A stretch of DNA of 64,000 bases from Sinomonas albida (GCF_004919045.1 NZ_SWDW01000002.1:186001-250000), one strand, 5' to 3'; counted from the stretch's first letter, positions 44,664 through 54,233 are shown. The notes: generated by a model not told the origin, from the letters alone. A program made the numbers and translations.

Positions 44664-47600
44664 TCAGAGCTGGAAGCACTCCTCGATGAGCGTCGACTCC
44701 TCAGCGGAGTGGCGCTTCATCGAGCCGGCCGACGTCGCGGCGGACGCCGGGCGCGACACGATGTGCAGCTCGCGGTCGAGCTGGGGTGCCAGGTTGAGGG
44801 CCATGAACGGCCACGCGCCCTGGTTGGCCGGCTCGTCCTGGGCCCACACGACCTCCGCGTTCGGGTACTTCGCGAGCTCGGCGGCGATCTCTGCCGTCGG
44901 GAGCGGGTACAGCTGCTCGATGCGGACCAGGGCAGTCGTGGTGTCCTTGGCCTTCGTGCGCTGCGCCTGGAGGTCGTAGAACAGGCGGCCCGAGACGAGC
45001 AGCACGCGCTGGACGCCCTGCGGGTCGAGGTTCTCCTGGTCGGGGATCACCGGGCGGAACGCTCCCGTGGTGAACTCCTCCACCGGCGACGCGGCGGCCT
45101 TGAGGCGCAGGAGCTGCTTCGGCGTGAAGACGATGAGCGGCTTCCGCGGCCGGCTGTAGGCCTGGCGGCGCAGGAGGTGGAAGTGCGAGGCCGGCGTGCT
45201 CGGGTGGGCGACCACCATGTTGTCCTCGGCGCACAGCTGGAGGAAGCGCTCGATGCGCGCCGACGAGTGGTCGGGCCCCTGGCCCTCGTAGCCGTGGGGG
45301 AGGAGCATGACCACCGAGGACCGCTGGCCCCACTTCTGCTCGGCCGAGGAGATGAACTCGTCGATGATCGTCTGGGCGCCGTTGACGAAGTCGCCGAACT
45401 GGGCCTCCCACAGGACAAGCGCGTCCGGGCGCTCCACCGAGTAGCCGTACTCGAAGCCGAGGGCGGCGTATTCAGAGAGCGACGAATCATAGATCGCGAG
45501 CTTCGCCTGGTCCGGCGAGAGGTTCGCGAGCGGGGTCCACTCGGCGCCCGTGGTCCGGTCGTGGAAGACCGCGTGGCGCTGGACGAACGTGCCGCGCCGC
45601 GAGTCCTGGCCTGCGAGGCGGACCGGAATGCCCTCGGTGGTGAGCGAGCCGAAAGCCGCCAGCTCGCCGAAGCCCCAGTCGATCCCGCCCTCGCGGGACA
45701 TCTGCTCGCGCCGCTCGAGGAGCTGCTTGAGCTTCGGGTGGACCGTGAAGCCGTCCGGGATCTCGAGGTGCGCCCGGCCCATGCGGGCGAAGGCCTCGGG
45801 AGTGACAGCCGTGGACTCGGGGTGCTGTTCGCCCGACGAGTCCTCCTGCTGCTGCGAGATGGGACGCTCGAGGTCCGAGACCGCCTTGAGGTCGCTCGTG
45901 ACGATCGGGATCGGCGAGGTCTGCGCCGCGTGCGTCTCCGCAAAGACGCGCTCGAGGCGCTCCTGGTAGTCGCGGAGCAGCTGCTCGGCCTCGTCCTGCG
46001 TGATGTCGCCGCGGCCGATCAGGCTCTCGGTGTAGAGCTTGCGGACGGAGCGCTTCGCCTCGATGAGGTTGTACATGAGCGGCTGGGTCATCGACGGGTC
46101 GTCGCCCTCGTTGTGGCCGCGGCGGCGGTAGCACACGAGGTCGATCACGACGTCCTTGTGGAAGCGCTGCCGGAAGCGGTACGCGAGCTGCGCGACGCGG
46201 ACGACCGCCTCGGGGTCGTCGCCGTTGACGTGGAAGATCGGCGCCTGGACCATCTTCGCGACGTCGGTCGAGTAGACCGACGAGCGGGACGCCGACGGCG
46301 ACGTCGTGAACCCGACCTGGTTGTTCACGATGATGTGGATCGTGCCGCCCGTCCGGTAGCCGCGCAGCTGCGAGAGGTTCAGCGTCTCTGCGACGACGCC
46401 CTGGCCCGCGAAGGCCGCGTCGCCGTGGACGAGGATCGGCAGGACGGGGAACGCCTCGCCCGAGTCGAGCCGGTCCTGCTTGGCGCGGACGATGCCTTCG
46501 AGGACCGGGTCGACGGCCTCGAGGTGGGACGGGTTCGCGGCGAGGTAGACCTTGGTCTGCTTGCCGTTCTCCGCCGTGAACGTGCCCTCGGTGCCGAGGT
46601 GGTACTTGACGTCGCCGGAGCCCTGGACGCTGCGGGGGTCCTGAGTGCCCTCGAACTCACGGAAGACCTGGGCATAGGTCTTGCCCGCGATGTTGGTGAG
46701 CACGTTGAGGCGCCCGCGGTGGGCCATGCCGATGCCGACCTCGTCGAGCCCGTCCTCGGCCGCGCCGGAGAGGATCGCGTCGAGCAGCGGGATGAGGGAC
46801 TCGCCGCCCTCGAGCGAGAAGCGCTTCTGGCCCACGAACTTGGTCTGGAGGAACGTCTCGAACGCCTCGGCCGCGTTGAGGCGCGAGATGATCCGGAGCT
46901 GCTCCTCGCGGCTCGGCTTCTTGTACGGGTGCTCCATCTCGTCCTGGAACCACTTGCGCTCGGCCGGCTCCTGGAGGTGCATGTACTCGGTGCCGGTCGT
47001 GCGGCAGTAGGCGTCGCGGAGCACGCCCAGAATGTCGCGGAACTTGGCCTTCGGCCGGCCGCCGAAGCCGCCCGTGGGCCACTCGCGCTCGAGGTCCCAG
47101 AGGGTGAGGCCGTAAGTGAGGACGTCGAGGTCCGGGTGCCGGCGCTGGACGTACTCGAGCGGGTTCGTGTCCGCCATGAGGTGGCCGCGCACGCGGTATG
47201 CGTGGATGAGCTGCTGGATCCGGGCCACCTTGTTGATGGTGTCCTCGGGGTTCACCTGCAGGTCCGGGCTCCAGCGCACGGGCTCGTACGGGATGCGGAG
47301 CGACTCGAAGATCTCGTCGTAGAAGCCCTGCTCGCCGAGCAGGAGCTGGTGGACGATCCGGAGGAACTCGCCCGAGCCGGCGCCCTGGATCACGCGGTGG
47401 TCGTACGTCGACGTGAGCGTGATGATCTTGCCGACGGCCGAGAGCGCGAGCACCTTCTCCGAGGAGCCCTGGAACTCGGCCGGGTACTCGAGGGCGCCGA
47501 CGCCCACGATCGCTGCCTGGCCCTTCGAGAGGCGCGGGACCGAGTGGACCGTGCCGATGCCGCCGGGGTTCGTGAGCGAGACGGTCGTGCCGGAGTAGTC

Positions 47601-48524
47601 GTCCGCCGTGAGCTTGCCGGCGCGGGCGCGCTTGATGAGGTCCTCGTACGTGTGCCAGAACTCCGAGAAGTTCATGGTCTCGGCCTTCTTGACGTTCGGG
47701 ACGACGAGGAGGCGCGCGCCGTCCTTGCCCGGAAGGTCGATCGCGATGCCGAAGTTGACGTGCGAGTGCTGGACCGCGACGGGCTTGCCGTCGATCTCGT
47801 CGTAGCTGACGTTCATGGACGGCATGAGCTTGAGGGCGCGGATCACGGCGAAGCCGATGAGGTGCGTGAACGAGACCTTGCCGCCGCGCACACGCGAGAG
47901 GTGGTTGTTGATGACGATGCGGTTGTCCATGAGGAGCTTCGCGGGCACGGCACGCACCGTCGTCGCGGTCGGGACCTCGAGGCTCGTCACCATGTTGGCG
48001 GCGATCGCCTTGGCGGGGCCGCGGAGCGTCGTGACGACGTCGTCCTCGACCGTCTCGTCCTTGGCCTTCTTGGGCAGCTGGGCCGGGATCGGGCCGCTTG
48101 CCGAGGGCTTGGCGCCGTCACGGACGACGGCGGCCGCGCCCTTCTTCGCGGCAGGCGCCGACGCGGGGGCCGGGGCGGCAGACGGGGCCGGTGCCGTGCT
48201 CTGAGCGGAGGCCGAAGCCTGGGCGGGGGCGGGGCGCGCGGCGGCCGACGGCGCGGCGCCGGCCGGGGCCTGCGGGGAGGAAGCCTGCGCGGGGGCCGAC
48301 GCACCAGTGGACCGGTTCAGGGCCTCAACGGCTTGCGCCTTCGCGGAGCCGTTCACCACCGCGGAGCCGCCTGCGGCGTCGTCTGAGTCGAACGATTCGA
48401 AGAGGGGCCACCACTTCGAGTCGACCGAGTTCTTGTTCTGCTGATACTGCTCGTAGAGCTCATCGACAAGCCACTCATTGCCGCCGAATTCTTCGGGCAA
48501 GCGGTGGGTTGGCAGTTCTGGCAC
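44664..48524 (-). CDS. kgd: multifunctional 2-oxoglutarate dehydrogenase / decarboxylase (Kgd, OdhA type)
   Basis: TCA-cycle enzyme of 1286 aa. Residues about 1-45 form the E1 helical start; about 46-150 is an Ala/Pro linker; about 150-390 is an E2 succinyltransferase-like domain (TVSLTNPGGIGTVHSVPRL, STYDHRVIQGA). The remainder is the thiamin-diphosphate E1 domain (GMAHRGRLNVL, HGDAAFAGQGVV, CYRRRGHNEGDDP). This fused E2-E1 layout is specific to actinobacteria, where it joins an E2/E3 supercomplex and may be governed by GarA/OdhI. GTG 48524 is the start. An antisense frame of over 1500 codons is a codon-bias artefact. Confidence 0.95.
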   Translation of the reverse strand: MPELPTHRLPEEFGGNEWLVDELYEQYQQNKNSVDSKWWPLFESFDSDDAAGGSAVVNGSAKAQAVEALNRSTGASAPAQASSPQAPAGAAPSAAARPAPAQASASAQSTAPAPSAAPAPASAPAAKKGAAAVVRDGAKPSASGPIPAQLPKKAKDETVEDDVVTTLRGPAKAIAANMVTSLEVPTATTVRAVPAKLLMDNRIVINNHLSRVRGGKVSFTHLIGFAVIRALKLMPSMNVSYDEIDGKPVAVQHSHVNFGIAIDLPGKDGARLLVVPNVKKAETMNFSEFWHTYEDLIKRARAGKLTADDYSGTTVSLTNPGGIGTVHSVPRLSKGQAAIVGVGALEYPAEFQGSSEKVLALSAVGKIITLTSTYDHRVIQGAGSGEFLRIVHQLLLGEQGFYDEIFESLRIPYEPVRWSPDLQVNPEDTINKVARIQQLIHAYRVRGHLMADTNPLEYVQRRHPDLDVLTYGLTLWDLEREWPTGGFGGRPKAKFRDILGVLRDAYCRTTGTEYMHLQEPAERKWFQDEMEHPYKKPSREEQLRIISRLNAAEAFETFLQTKFVGQKRFSLEGGESLIPLLDAILSGAAEDGLDEVGIGMAHRGRLNVLTNIAGKTYAQVFREFEGTQDPRSVQGSGDVKYHLGTEGTFTAENGKQTKVYLAANPSHLEAVDPVLEGIVRAKQDRLDSGEAFPVLPILVHGDAAFAGQGVVAETLNLSQLRGYRTGGTIHIIVNNQVGFTTSPSASRSSVYSTDVAKMVQAPIFHVNGDDPEAVVRVAQLAYRFRQRFHKDVVIDLVCYRRRGHNEGDDPSMTQPLMYNLIEAKRSVRKLYTESLIGRGDITQDEAEQLLRDYQERLERVFAETHAAQTSPIPIVTSDLKAVSDLERPISQQQEDSSGEQHPESTAVTPEAFARMGRAHLEIPDGFTVHPKLKQLLERREQMSREGGIDWGFGELAAFGSLTTEGIPVRLAGQDSRRGTFVQRHAVFHDRTTGAEWTPLANLSPDQAKLAIYDSSLSEYAALGFEYGYSVERPDALVLWEAQFGDFVNGAQTIIDEFISSAEQKWGQRSSVVMLLPHGYEGQGPDHSSARIERFLQLCAEDNMVVAHPSTPASHFHLLRRQAYSRPRKPLIVFTPKQLLRLKAAASPVEEFTTGAFRPVIPDQENLDPQGVQRVLLVSGRLFYDLQAQRTKAKDTTTALVRIEQLYPLPTAEIAAELAKYPNAEVVWAQDEPANQGAWPFMALNLAPQLDRELHIVSRPASAATSAGSMKRHSAEESTLIEECFQL

Positions 48525-48680
48525 TGGAGATACGCCTCTTCCATCGATCTATTTGGCCCGCAGGCAGGTCATTGCAGGCCAACCACCGGACCAGGGCCCG
48601 GCAGGCGGTTCGATGTCGGGACAGGAGCCGCCTGCCACCGTGAACGCTGGCGTCCAACCGTTGCGCTCACACTCTGGACC

Positions 48681-48711
48681 AGTCTAGTGATCGAGCGGCG
48701 TAAACGGACAA
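48681..48711 (-). promoter_or_regulatory. candidate kgd promoter
   Basis: Minus strand TTGTCC (48706-48711), 19-bp spacer, TAGACT (48681-48686), giving a leader of about 150 nt. Spacer slightly long; judged by eye. The rest of 48525-48898 holds the divergent promoter region and the small frame at 48782. Confidence 0.4.
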
Positions 48712-48781
48712 TCCGTGGCCAGTGTCACACGGTGTTGTTCGCCGCATGGCGCCGTGGCCCGGCTGATAAGCTGGAAGGGCT

Positions 48782-48898
48782 ATGGACGATGACCCACACC
48801 GATCCAGTTTCGTCAGTTCTTCCTTTATTTCTACACTCCGTCGAAATGAGCGGCGCGTTCGCCAGCTCCCGCCGTTGTCCATGGCGGTGCCCTTCTAA
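48782..48898 (+). CDS. possible 38-codon leader ORF upstream of the CNNM/CorC gene
   Basis: ATG 48782 to TAA 48898, with the stop abutting the next start (TAAATG). The peptide has a Ser/Phe-rich first half (SSFVSSSFISTL) and a basic middle (RRNERRVRQ), ending PLSMAVPF. GGAAGGG lies 2-3 nt ahead of the ATG. The downstream gene lacks its own ribosome site, which would fit translational coupling. Codon use is AT-richer than neighbours. No known family is recognised; it might be chance. Confidence 0.35.
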   Translation: MDDDPHRSSFVSSSFISTLRRNERRVRQLPPLSMAVPF

Positions 48899-50221
48899 AT
48901 GGAGTGGTTGCTTCTCGCGGCGGGAATCGCTCTCGTGTTCGGCACGGGCTTCTTCGTCGCCGTGGAATTCTCCCTCGTCGCCCTCGACCATGCGACGGTC
49001 CAGCGCAGCGTCGAGCGCGGGGAGAAGGGCGCCAAGTCGCTCATGCTGTGCCTCACGTCGCTCTCGACCCAGCTTTCGAGCTGCCAGCTCGGCATCACCG
49101 TCACCACGCTCCTGACCGGCTTCGTCATGGAGCCCTCCGTCGGGAAGCTCCTCGAGACCCCGCTCTCCGCGCTCGGGCTGCCAGGCGCCCATGCTGTGTC
49201 GCTCGTGATCGCCATGGTCATCGCGACCCTCGGCTCGATGCTGCTCGGCGAGCTGGTCCCCAAGAACCTCGCGATCGCCCGCGCGCTCGCGGTGGGGCGC
49301 GCCGTCGCCCGCCCCCAGCTCGTGTTCACGGCCCTCTTCAAGCCGGCGATCGTCGTGCTCAACGGCTTCGCCAACAGCGTCCTGCGTCGCATGGGCATCG
49401 AGGCCCAGGAGGAGATCTCGGGCGCGCGCTCGCCCGCCGAGCTCGCCTCGCTCGTGCGGCGTTCGGCAGAGCTCGGAACGCTCGACGAGGGGACGGCCCG
49501 CTTCGTCTCCCGCACGCTGAGCTTCGCGGAGCGCACCGCGGCGGACGTCATGACCCCGCGCATGCGCGTGACGACCATCGAGGCGACCGAGACCGTGGAC
49601 GCCATCATCGCTGCCGCGCGTGCCACGGGCCATTCGCGCTTCCCGGTCATCGGCGACTCGCCGGACGACGTGCGGGGGCTCGTGCACGTCAAGAAGGCGG
49701 TGGCCGTGCCGGCGAAGAAGCGCGGGAAGATCGAGGCGGGCGCCATCATGACGGACGTGCTCCGCGTCCCCGAGACGATCCACCTCGACGCGCTCATATC
49801 GCAGCTGCGCGACGGCAACCTCCAGCTCGCCGTCGTGCTCGACGAGTACGGGGGAACCGCCGGCGTCGTGACCCTCGAGGACCTCGTCGAGGAGATCGTG
49901 GGCGAGGTCTCGGACGAACACGACCGCCTCGTCCCGGGCGTTCTCCAGAGCGCCTCCGGAGATTGGTACTTCCCAGGCCTCATGCGCCCCGACGAAGTCT
50001 CCGAGCACGTGCCCGGACTCGTGGTCGAGGACAATCCCTCGTATGAGACGGTGGGTGGCTTCGTCATGAGTGTGCTGGGGCGCGTGCCTGTCCAAGGCGA
50101 CACGATAGGGGTCGACGGCGGCGCCCTCGAAGTGACCCGGATGGATGGCCGGCGCGTGGACCGCCTGCGATTCGCTCCCGAGCGTTCGGCCGTCGAGCCG
50201 GCGGAAGGGGTTGACGCGTGA
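48899..50221 (+). CDS. CNNM/CBS/CorC-HlyC family membrane protein
   Basis: A 440-aa protein with an N-terminal DUF21/CNNM membrane domain (four hydrophobic segments; FFVAVEFSLVALD), then a CBS pair (ERTAADVMTPRMRVTTI, HSRFPVIGDSPDD, LVHVKKAVAV) and a C-terminal CorC/HlyC domain (EYGGTAGVVTLEDLVEEIVGE). Family members take part in Mg2+ export or are annotated as hemolysin-related. The stop overlaps the next paralogue by 4 bp. Confidence 0.92.
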   Translation: MEWLLLAAGIALVFGTGFFVAVEFSLVALDHATVQRSVERGEKGAKSLMLCLTSLSTQLSSCQLGITVTTLLTGFVMEPSVGKLLETPLSALGLPGAHAVSLVIAMVIATLGSMLLGELVPKNLAIARALAVGRAVARPQLVFTALFKPAIVVLNGFANSVLRRMGIEAQEEISGARSPAELASLVRRSAELGTLDEGTARFVSRTLSFAERTAADVMTPRMRVTTIEATETVDAIIAAARATGHSRFPVIGDSPDDVRGLVHVKKAVAVPAKKRGKIEAGAIMTDVLRVPETIHLDALISQLRDGNLQLAVVLDEYGGTAGVVTLEDLVEEIVGEVSDEHDRLVPGVLQSASGDWYFPGLMRPDEVSEHVPGLVVEDNPSYETVGGFVMSVLGRVPVQGDTIGVDGGALEVTRMDGRRVDRLRFAPERSAVEPAEGVDA

Positions 50222-51297
50222 TGGGGGACTGGGGCGGAATCGTCTGGCTCGTCATCCTGCTGCTCGGCAACGCGTTCTTCGTCGGCGCCGAGTTTGCGAT
50301 CATGTCGGCGCGGCGCAGCCAGATCGAACCTCTCGCGGACGCGGGGTCGAGCCGAGCGGCGACCACGTTGCGCGCGATGGAGCACGTCTCGCTCATGCTG
50401 GCCTGCGCGCAGCTGGGCATCACCGTGTGCTCGCTCCTGCTTCTCCAGGTCGCAGAGCCTGCCATCCACGATCTCATCGGCGTGCCGCTCACGGCCCTCC
50501 GGCTGCCGGTTGAGGTCGGTGACACGGTCGGGTTCGTCGTGGCCCTCGCGCTCGTGACGTTCCTTCACGTTACTTTCGGCGAGATGGTGCCCAAGAACAT
50601 CTCGGTCTCGGTCGCCGACCGCGCTGCGATCGTCCTGGCACCGGCGCTCGTGGCCGTCTCCAAGGTCGTGCGCCCCGTCATCGTGGCGCTCAACTGGGCG
50701 GCGAACGTGGTGCTCCGCCTCCTGCGGGTCGAGCCGAAGGACGAGGTTGCGTCGTCGTTCACGCTCGAGGAGGTCCAGACGATCGTGGAGCTCTCGACCC
50801 GCTCGGGCCTTGTCGACGACGAGTCCGGGCTGCTCACGGGCGCCCTCGAATTCTCCGACCAGACGGTCGAATCGATCATGGTCCCGCTCGCCGAGCTCGT
50901 GACCCTTTCGACGTCGGCAACCCCGGCGGCGTTCGAGAAGGCCGTGGCCAAGACCGGGTTCTCACGTTTCCCCATGGTCGACGACGACGGCGAGCTCGCC
51001 GGCTATCTGCACGTCAAGGACGTCTTGGCGATCCCGGATGCCGCGCGCGAGCGGCCTATCGGCGAGGCGCGCGTCCGTTCGCTCGCGAACATCGCGGCCA
51101 ACGCGACGGTCGAGGAGGCGCTCACCGATATGCAGAAGAGCGGCCTCCACGTGGCGCGCGTCATGGGACGGGAAGGCGGCACCCGCGGCGTCCTGTTCCT
51201 CGAGGACGTCATCGAACAGCTTGTCGGCGAGATCCGCGATGCGACGCAGGCGCGGGCCGGCAGGGGGCGGCGGCTGGGGGAGAGCGCCGACGCCTGA
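50218..51297 (+). CDS. CNNM/CBS family membrane protein, paralogue
   Basis: A 359-aa paralogue of the preceding gene: DUF21/CNNM domain (NAFFVGAEFAIMSARRSQIE) and CBS pair (ETIM-VPLAELVTL, GFSRFPMVDDDGELAGYLHVKDVL). It lacks most of the C-terminal CorC domain. The start is GTG 50218 or ATG 50221 within the 4-bp overlap. Tandem, unequal-length CNNM pairs are usual in actinobacteria, so a heteromeric membrane assembly is likely. Confidence 0.91.
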   Translation: MMGDWGGIVWLVILLLGNAFFVGAEFAIMSARRSQIEPLADAGSSRAATTLRAMEHVSLMLACAQLGITVCSLLLLQVAEPAIHDLIGVPLTALRLPVEVGDTVGFVVALALVTFLHVTFGEMVPKNISVSVADRAAIVLAPALVAVSKVVRPVIVALNWAANVVLRLLRVEPKDEVASSFTLEEVQTIVELSTRSGLVDDESGLLTGALEFSDQTVESIMVPLAELVTLSTSATPAAFEKAVAKTGFSRFPMVDDDGELAGYLHVKDVLAIPDAARERPIGEARVRSLANIAANATVEEALTDMQKSGLHVARVMGREGGTRGVLFLEDVIEQLVGEIRDATQARAGRGRRLGESADA

Positions 51298-51334
51298 CAG
51301 CGCCGGTTCCGCGACGGTCGGTCCCCTAAATGGG

Positions 51335-51390
51335 AATTGTTCCTAAGAACGGTTACAGTGGAGCTGTTGTGAATGCGATGCGTTCGCATT
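51335..51390. promoter_or_regulatory. two palindromes ahead of znuA, candidate metal-regulator sites
   Basis: Site 1 AATTGTTCCTAAGAACGGTT (51335-51354, 7 of 10 pairs) and site 2 AATGCGATGCGTTCGCATT (51372-51390, 7-bp arms) lie in front of a probable zinc-uptake operon. A Zur-type repressor is encoded at 55.1-55.6 kb. Which, if either, it binds is unknown. Confidence 0.5.
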
Positions 51391-51439
51391 AGCGCCTTCG
51401 GGCCACTCTCTGCCGTTCGACGTGAACTGAGGATTCCCC

Positions 51440-52414
51440 GTGCTCTTGTCCGCTCTCCCCGCCTCCCGGCGGCTTGTGCTCGCCAGCTCGCTCGTGGCCG
51501 CTTCGCTCGCGCTCAGCGCGTGCGGTGCCCAGTCCTCCGCGAGCCCGGCGTCCGGCTCCGCCTCCGCCTCCGGCTCCTCCGCCGGCCAGATCGCCGTCGT
51601 TGCCTCAACGAACGTGTACGGCGACATCGTCAAGCAGATTGGCGGGGACAAGGTCTCCGTGACCTCGCTCATCTCCAAGTCGAGCCAGGATCCTCATTCC
51701 TACGAGGCGACGAGCCAGGACCGCGTGGCCGTGTCGAAGGCCAAGCTCGTGGTCCTCAACGGGGGCGGCTACGACGACTTCATGTCGAAGCTCGCGGACG
51801 AGGCCAAGCTCTCTGGTCAGGGGGTCCTCAACGCCGTCGACGCCTCGGGCCTGCGGAGCGGGGCCAGCGCCTCGCCCTCTGCCGAGTTCAACGAGCACAT
51901 CTGGTACAGCCAGGCAGCCATGAAGAAGGTCGCCGACGCCGTCGCCGAGCGGCTCGGCCAGCTCGACTCCGCGGATGCCCAGAGCTTCAAGGACCGTGCC
52001 ACCCAGTGGGAGGGCAAGCTCGCGGGCATCACTTCAAAGCTCGATGCGATCAAGGCGGCACACCACGGCGAGGGTGTTGCGATCACGGAGCCCGTTCCCC
52101 TCTACATGCTCGAGGCCGCCGGCCTTGAGAACAAGACGCCCGAGGAGTTCAGCGCCGCTTCCGAGGCCGGCAACGACGTCCCGCCGGCCGCGCTCAAGGG
52201 CATGCAGGATCTCCTCACGGGGCACGAGGTCAAGCTGCTGGCCTTCAATCCTCAGACGGAGACACAGCAGATCGTGGCCCTCAGGAAGGTCGCGGAGGAT
52301 GCCAAGCTCCCGGTGGTGGACTTCTACGAGACGATGCCTGAGGGCACCGACTACGTGGCGTGGATGGGCGCGAACGCGGACTCCCTAGCCAAGGCGCTGG
52401 GCGGGGCCAGCTGA
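51440..52414 (+). CDS. znuA: zinc/manganese ABC transporter substrate-binding lipoprotein
   Basis: A 324-aa surface lipoprotein: signal peptide with lipobox LSAC (Cys28), Ser/Ala linker, then a ZnuA/TroA-like domain. Metal ligands visible are DPHSYE, NEHIWY and DFYETMPEGTDY. It lacks the His-rich loop of Gram-negative ZnuA, and a TEPVPLY stretch replaces the usual HxAF. GTG 51440 follows GAGGA. It is followed by ATPase and permease genes; the Zur-type repressor nearby favours zinc. Confidence 0.88.
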   Translation: MLLSALPASRRLVLASSLVAASLALSACGAQSSASPASGSASASGSSAGQIAVVASTNVYGDIVKQIGGDKVSVTSLISKSSQDPHSYEATSQDRVAVSKAKLVVLNGGGYDDFMSKLADEAKLSGQGVLNAVDASGLRSGASASPSAEFNEHIWYSQAAMKKVADAVAERLGQLDSADAQSFKDRATQWEGKLAGITSKLDAIKAAHHGEGVAITEPVPLYMLEAAGLENKTPEEFSAASEAGNDVPPAALKGMQDLLTGHEVKLLAFNPQTETQQIVALRKVAEDAKLPVVDFYETMPEGTDYVAWMGANADSLAKALGGAS

Positions 52415-52429
52415 CCCCCTTCGCTCGCC

Positions 52430-52435
52430 TAGACT
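52430..52435 (+). promoter_or_regulatory. candidate -10 box for a leaderless znuC transcript
   Basis: TAGACT ends 8 nt before the znuC ATG, between znuA and znuC, possibly giving an internal promoter. Confidence 0.35.
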
Positions 52436-52443
52436 TGTCGTCC

Positions 52444-53334
52444 ATGACAGACGACGGCGGAGCGGCTCCCCTCCCTGCCCCGCGCGCTGGCGCGGAGCCA
52501 GCCGCTCCCGCCGTCGCCCTCCGGGGAGCCTCGCTCTCGTTCGGGCCCCGCACGCTGTGGGACGGCCTCGACCTCGACATTCGTCCCGGGGAGTTCTTCG
52601 CGGTGCTCGGCCCGAACGGGAGTGGCAAGACGAGCTTCCTCAAGGTGCTCCTCGGGCTCCTCCCGCTCACTTCGGGAAGTGCCGAGATCGCGGGGCGACC
52701 GGCGGGCACCGCCGGTCGGGAGATCGGATACATCCCCCAGCAGAAGGGCTTCGCGGCGGACGTTCCGCTCAGGGCCCGGGACCTCGTCGGGCTGGGCGTC
52801 GACGGCCACCGCTGGGGCGTGCGGCTCTCGCAGCGCGCAGTGAACAAGGAGATCGACAGTCTGATCGCCCGGGTCGGAGCCTCGGACTACGCGAAGGTGC
52901 CGGTGGGCCAGCTCTCGGGTGGGGAGCTGCAGCGCCTCCGGGTCGCGCAGGCGGTCGCGGGCAATCCGGCCGTCCTGCTCTGCGACGAGCCGCTCCTCGC
53001 GCTCGACCTCAACCATCAGCACGCCGTGAGCTCGCTCATCGACCGCCAGCGCGCGGAGACGGGCGCCGCCGTCGTCTTCGTCACCCACGAGATCAATCCG
53101 ATCCTCGACTACGTGGACCGCATCCTCTACCTCGCCGAGGGGCGGTTCCGCATGGGGACGCCCGCCGAGGTCATGCGCACCGAGGTGCTCTCCGAGCTGT
53201 ACGGGAGCCGAGTGGAGGTCAGCAAGATCAACGGCCGCATCGTCGTCGTCGGCCTCCCGGACGCCATGACGCACCTCCACCACGGGCATGCGGTGCCGCA
53301 GCTCGACCAGGAGACCGAGGAGGCAGGCGCATGA
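52444..53334 (+). CDS. znuC: zinc-type ABC transporter ATP-binding protein
   Basis: A 296-aa ABC ATPase with Walker A LGPNGSGKTSFLK, signature LSGGELQRLRV, Walker B LLCDEPLLALD and switch VTHEIN. The N-terminal ~25 residues are an Ala/Pro/Gly-rich extension. The C-terminus has an HLHHGHA stretch. ATG 52444 is chosen. Its stop overlaps the permease start by 4 bp. Confidence 0.9.
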   Translation: MTDDGGAAPLPAPRAGAEPAAPAVALRGASLSFGPRTLWDGLDLDIRPGEFFAVLGPNGSGKTSFLKVLLGLLPLTSGSAEIAGRPAGTAGREIGYIPQQKGFAADVPLRARDLVGLGVDGHRWGVRLSQRAVNKEIDSLIARVGASDYAKVPVGQLSGGELQRLRVAQAVAGNPAVLLCDEPLLALDLNHQHAVSSLIDRQRAETGAAVVFVTHEINPILDYVDRILYLAEGRFRMGTPAEVMRTEVLSELYGSRVEVSKINGRIVVVGLPDAMTHLHHGHAVPQLDQETEEAGA

Positions 53335-54233
53335 GCCTCGGGGACCTCTGGAACTCCGTCTTCTCCTTCGACAACTACGGCGAGATTCTGGCACTCGTGC
53401 AGAACTCGGTGTGGGCGGGGGCGGTCCTCGGTCTGCTGGGCGGGCTGGTCGGCACGTTCGTGGTCCGCCGGGATCTCGCCTTCGCCGTGCACGGGATCTC
53501 CGAGCTGTCGTTCGCGGGGGCGTCGTTTGCGCTGCTCGTTGGGGCGGACGTCGTGACCGGCTCGCTCGTCGGATCGATTGCCGCGGCCCTCACGATCGGT
53601 TTCATGGGCGGGCGGGCCCGGAGCAAGAACTCGATCATCGGCGTGCTCATGCCGTTCGGCCTCGGGCTCGGGATCCTGTTCCTCTCCCTCTACCAGGGCC
53701 GTTCTGCCAACAAGTTCGGGCTCCTGACGGGGCAGATCGTTGCCGTCGACACCGTCCAGCTCCAGGTTCTCGCGGGCGCGGCCGTCGCGGTCATTGCCGT
53801 GCTCGTGCTCGTGTGGCGCCCGCTCGGCTTCGCGAGCGTGGACCCCGAGATGGCGCGGGCTCGTGGGGTCCCGGTCCGTTTCCTCGGGATCCTGTTCATG
53901 GCACTGCTCGGCGTGAGCGTGGCCCTCTCGATCCAGGTCGTCGGCGCGCTGCTCGTGCTCGCGCTGCTCATCACCCCCGCCGCGGCCGCCCAGAAGGTCA
54001 CCGCCGCACCCGTGCCCGCGGTGGTGCTGAGCGTCGTCTTCGCCGTCGTTGCGACCGTGGGCGGCATCATGCTCTCGCTCGGCGGGCGCATCCCGATCAG
54101 CCCTTACGTCACCACGCTGTCCTTCCTGATCTACGCCGTGTGCGCCGCCATCGCGGGCGCTCGACGGCGCTGGGGGAGCTATGGGCGCGTGCTGCGGCCA
54201 GCCGCTCGCGAACGGACGCTCACCCGTTCGTGA
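53331..54233 (+). CDS. znuB: zinc-type ABC transporter permease
   Basis: A 300-aa ABC-3 family permease with eight or nine membrane segments. GGLVGTFVVRRDLAFAVHGIS (EAA-like helper region seen as VVRRDLAFAVHGIS) and ALSIQVVGALLVLALLITPAA are typical. It is translationally coupled to znuC (ATGA). The last 14 bp overlap the convergent lrp gene tail to tail. Confidence 0.91.
   Translation: MSLGDLWNSVFSFDNYGEILALVQNSVWAGAVLGLLGGLVGTFVVRRDLAFAVHGISELSFAGASFALLVGADVVTGSLVGSIAAALTIGFMGGRARSKNSIIGVLMPFGLGLGILFLSLYQGRSANKFGLLTGQIVAVDTVQLQVLAGAAVAVIAVLVLVWRPLGFASVDPEMARARGVPVRFLGILFMALLGVSVALSIQVVGALLVLALLITPAAAAQKVTAAPVPAVVLSVVFAVVATVGGIMLSLGGRIPISPYVTTLSFLIYAVCAAIAGARRRWGSYGRVLRPAARERTLTRS

Noticed and set aside
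43653-48386. Very long open frame (over 1500 codons) on the + strand
   Set aside because: It is antisense to kgd and runs through it in the frame kept open by third-position G/C bias; the predicted peptide is Arg/Glu-rich and matches no family, while kgd has clear domains.
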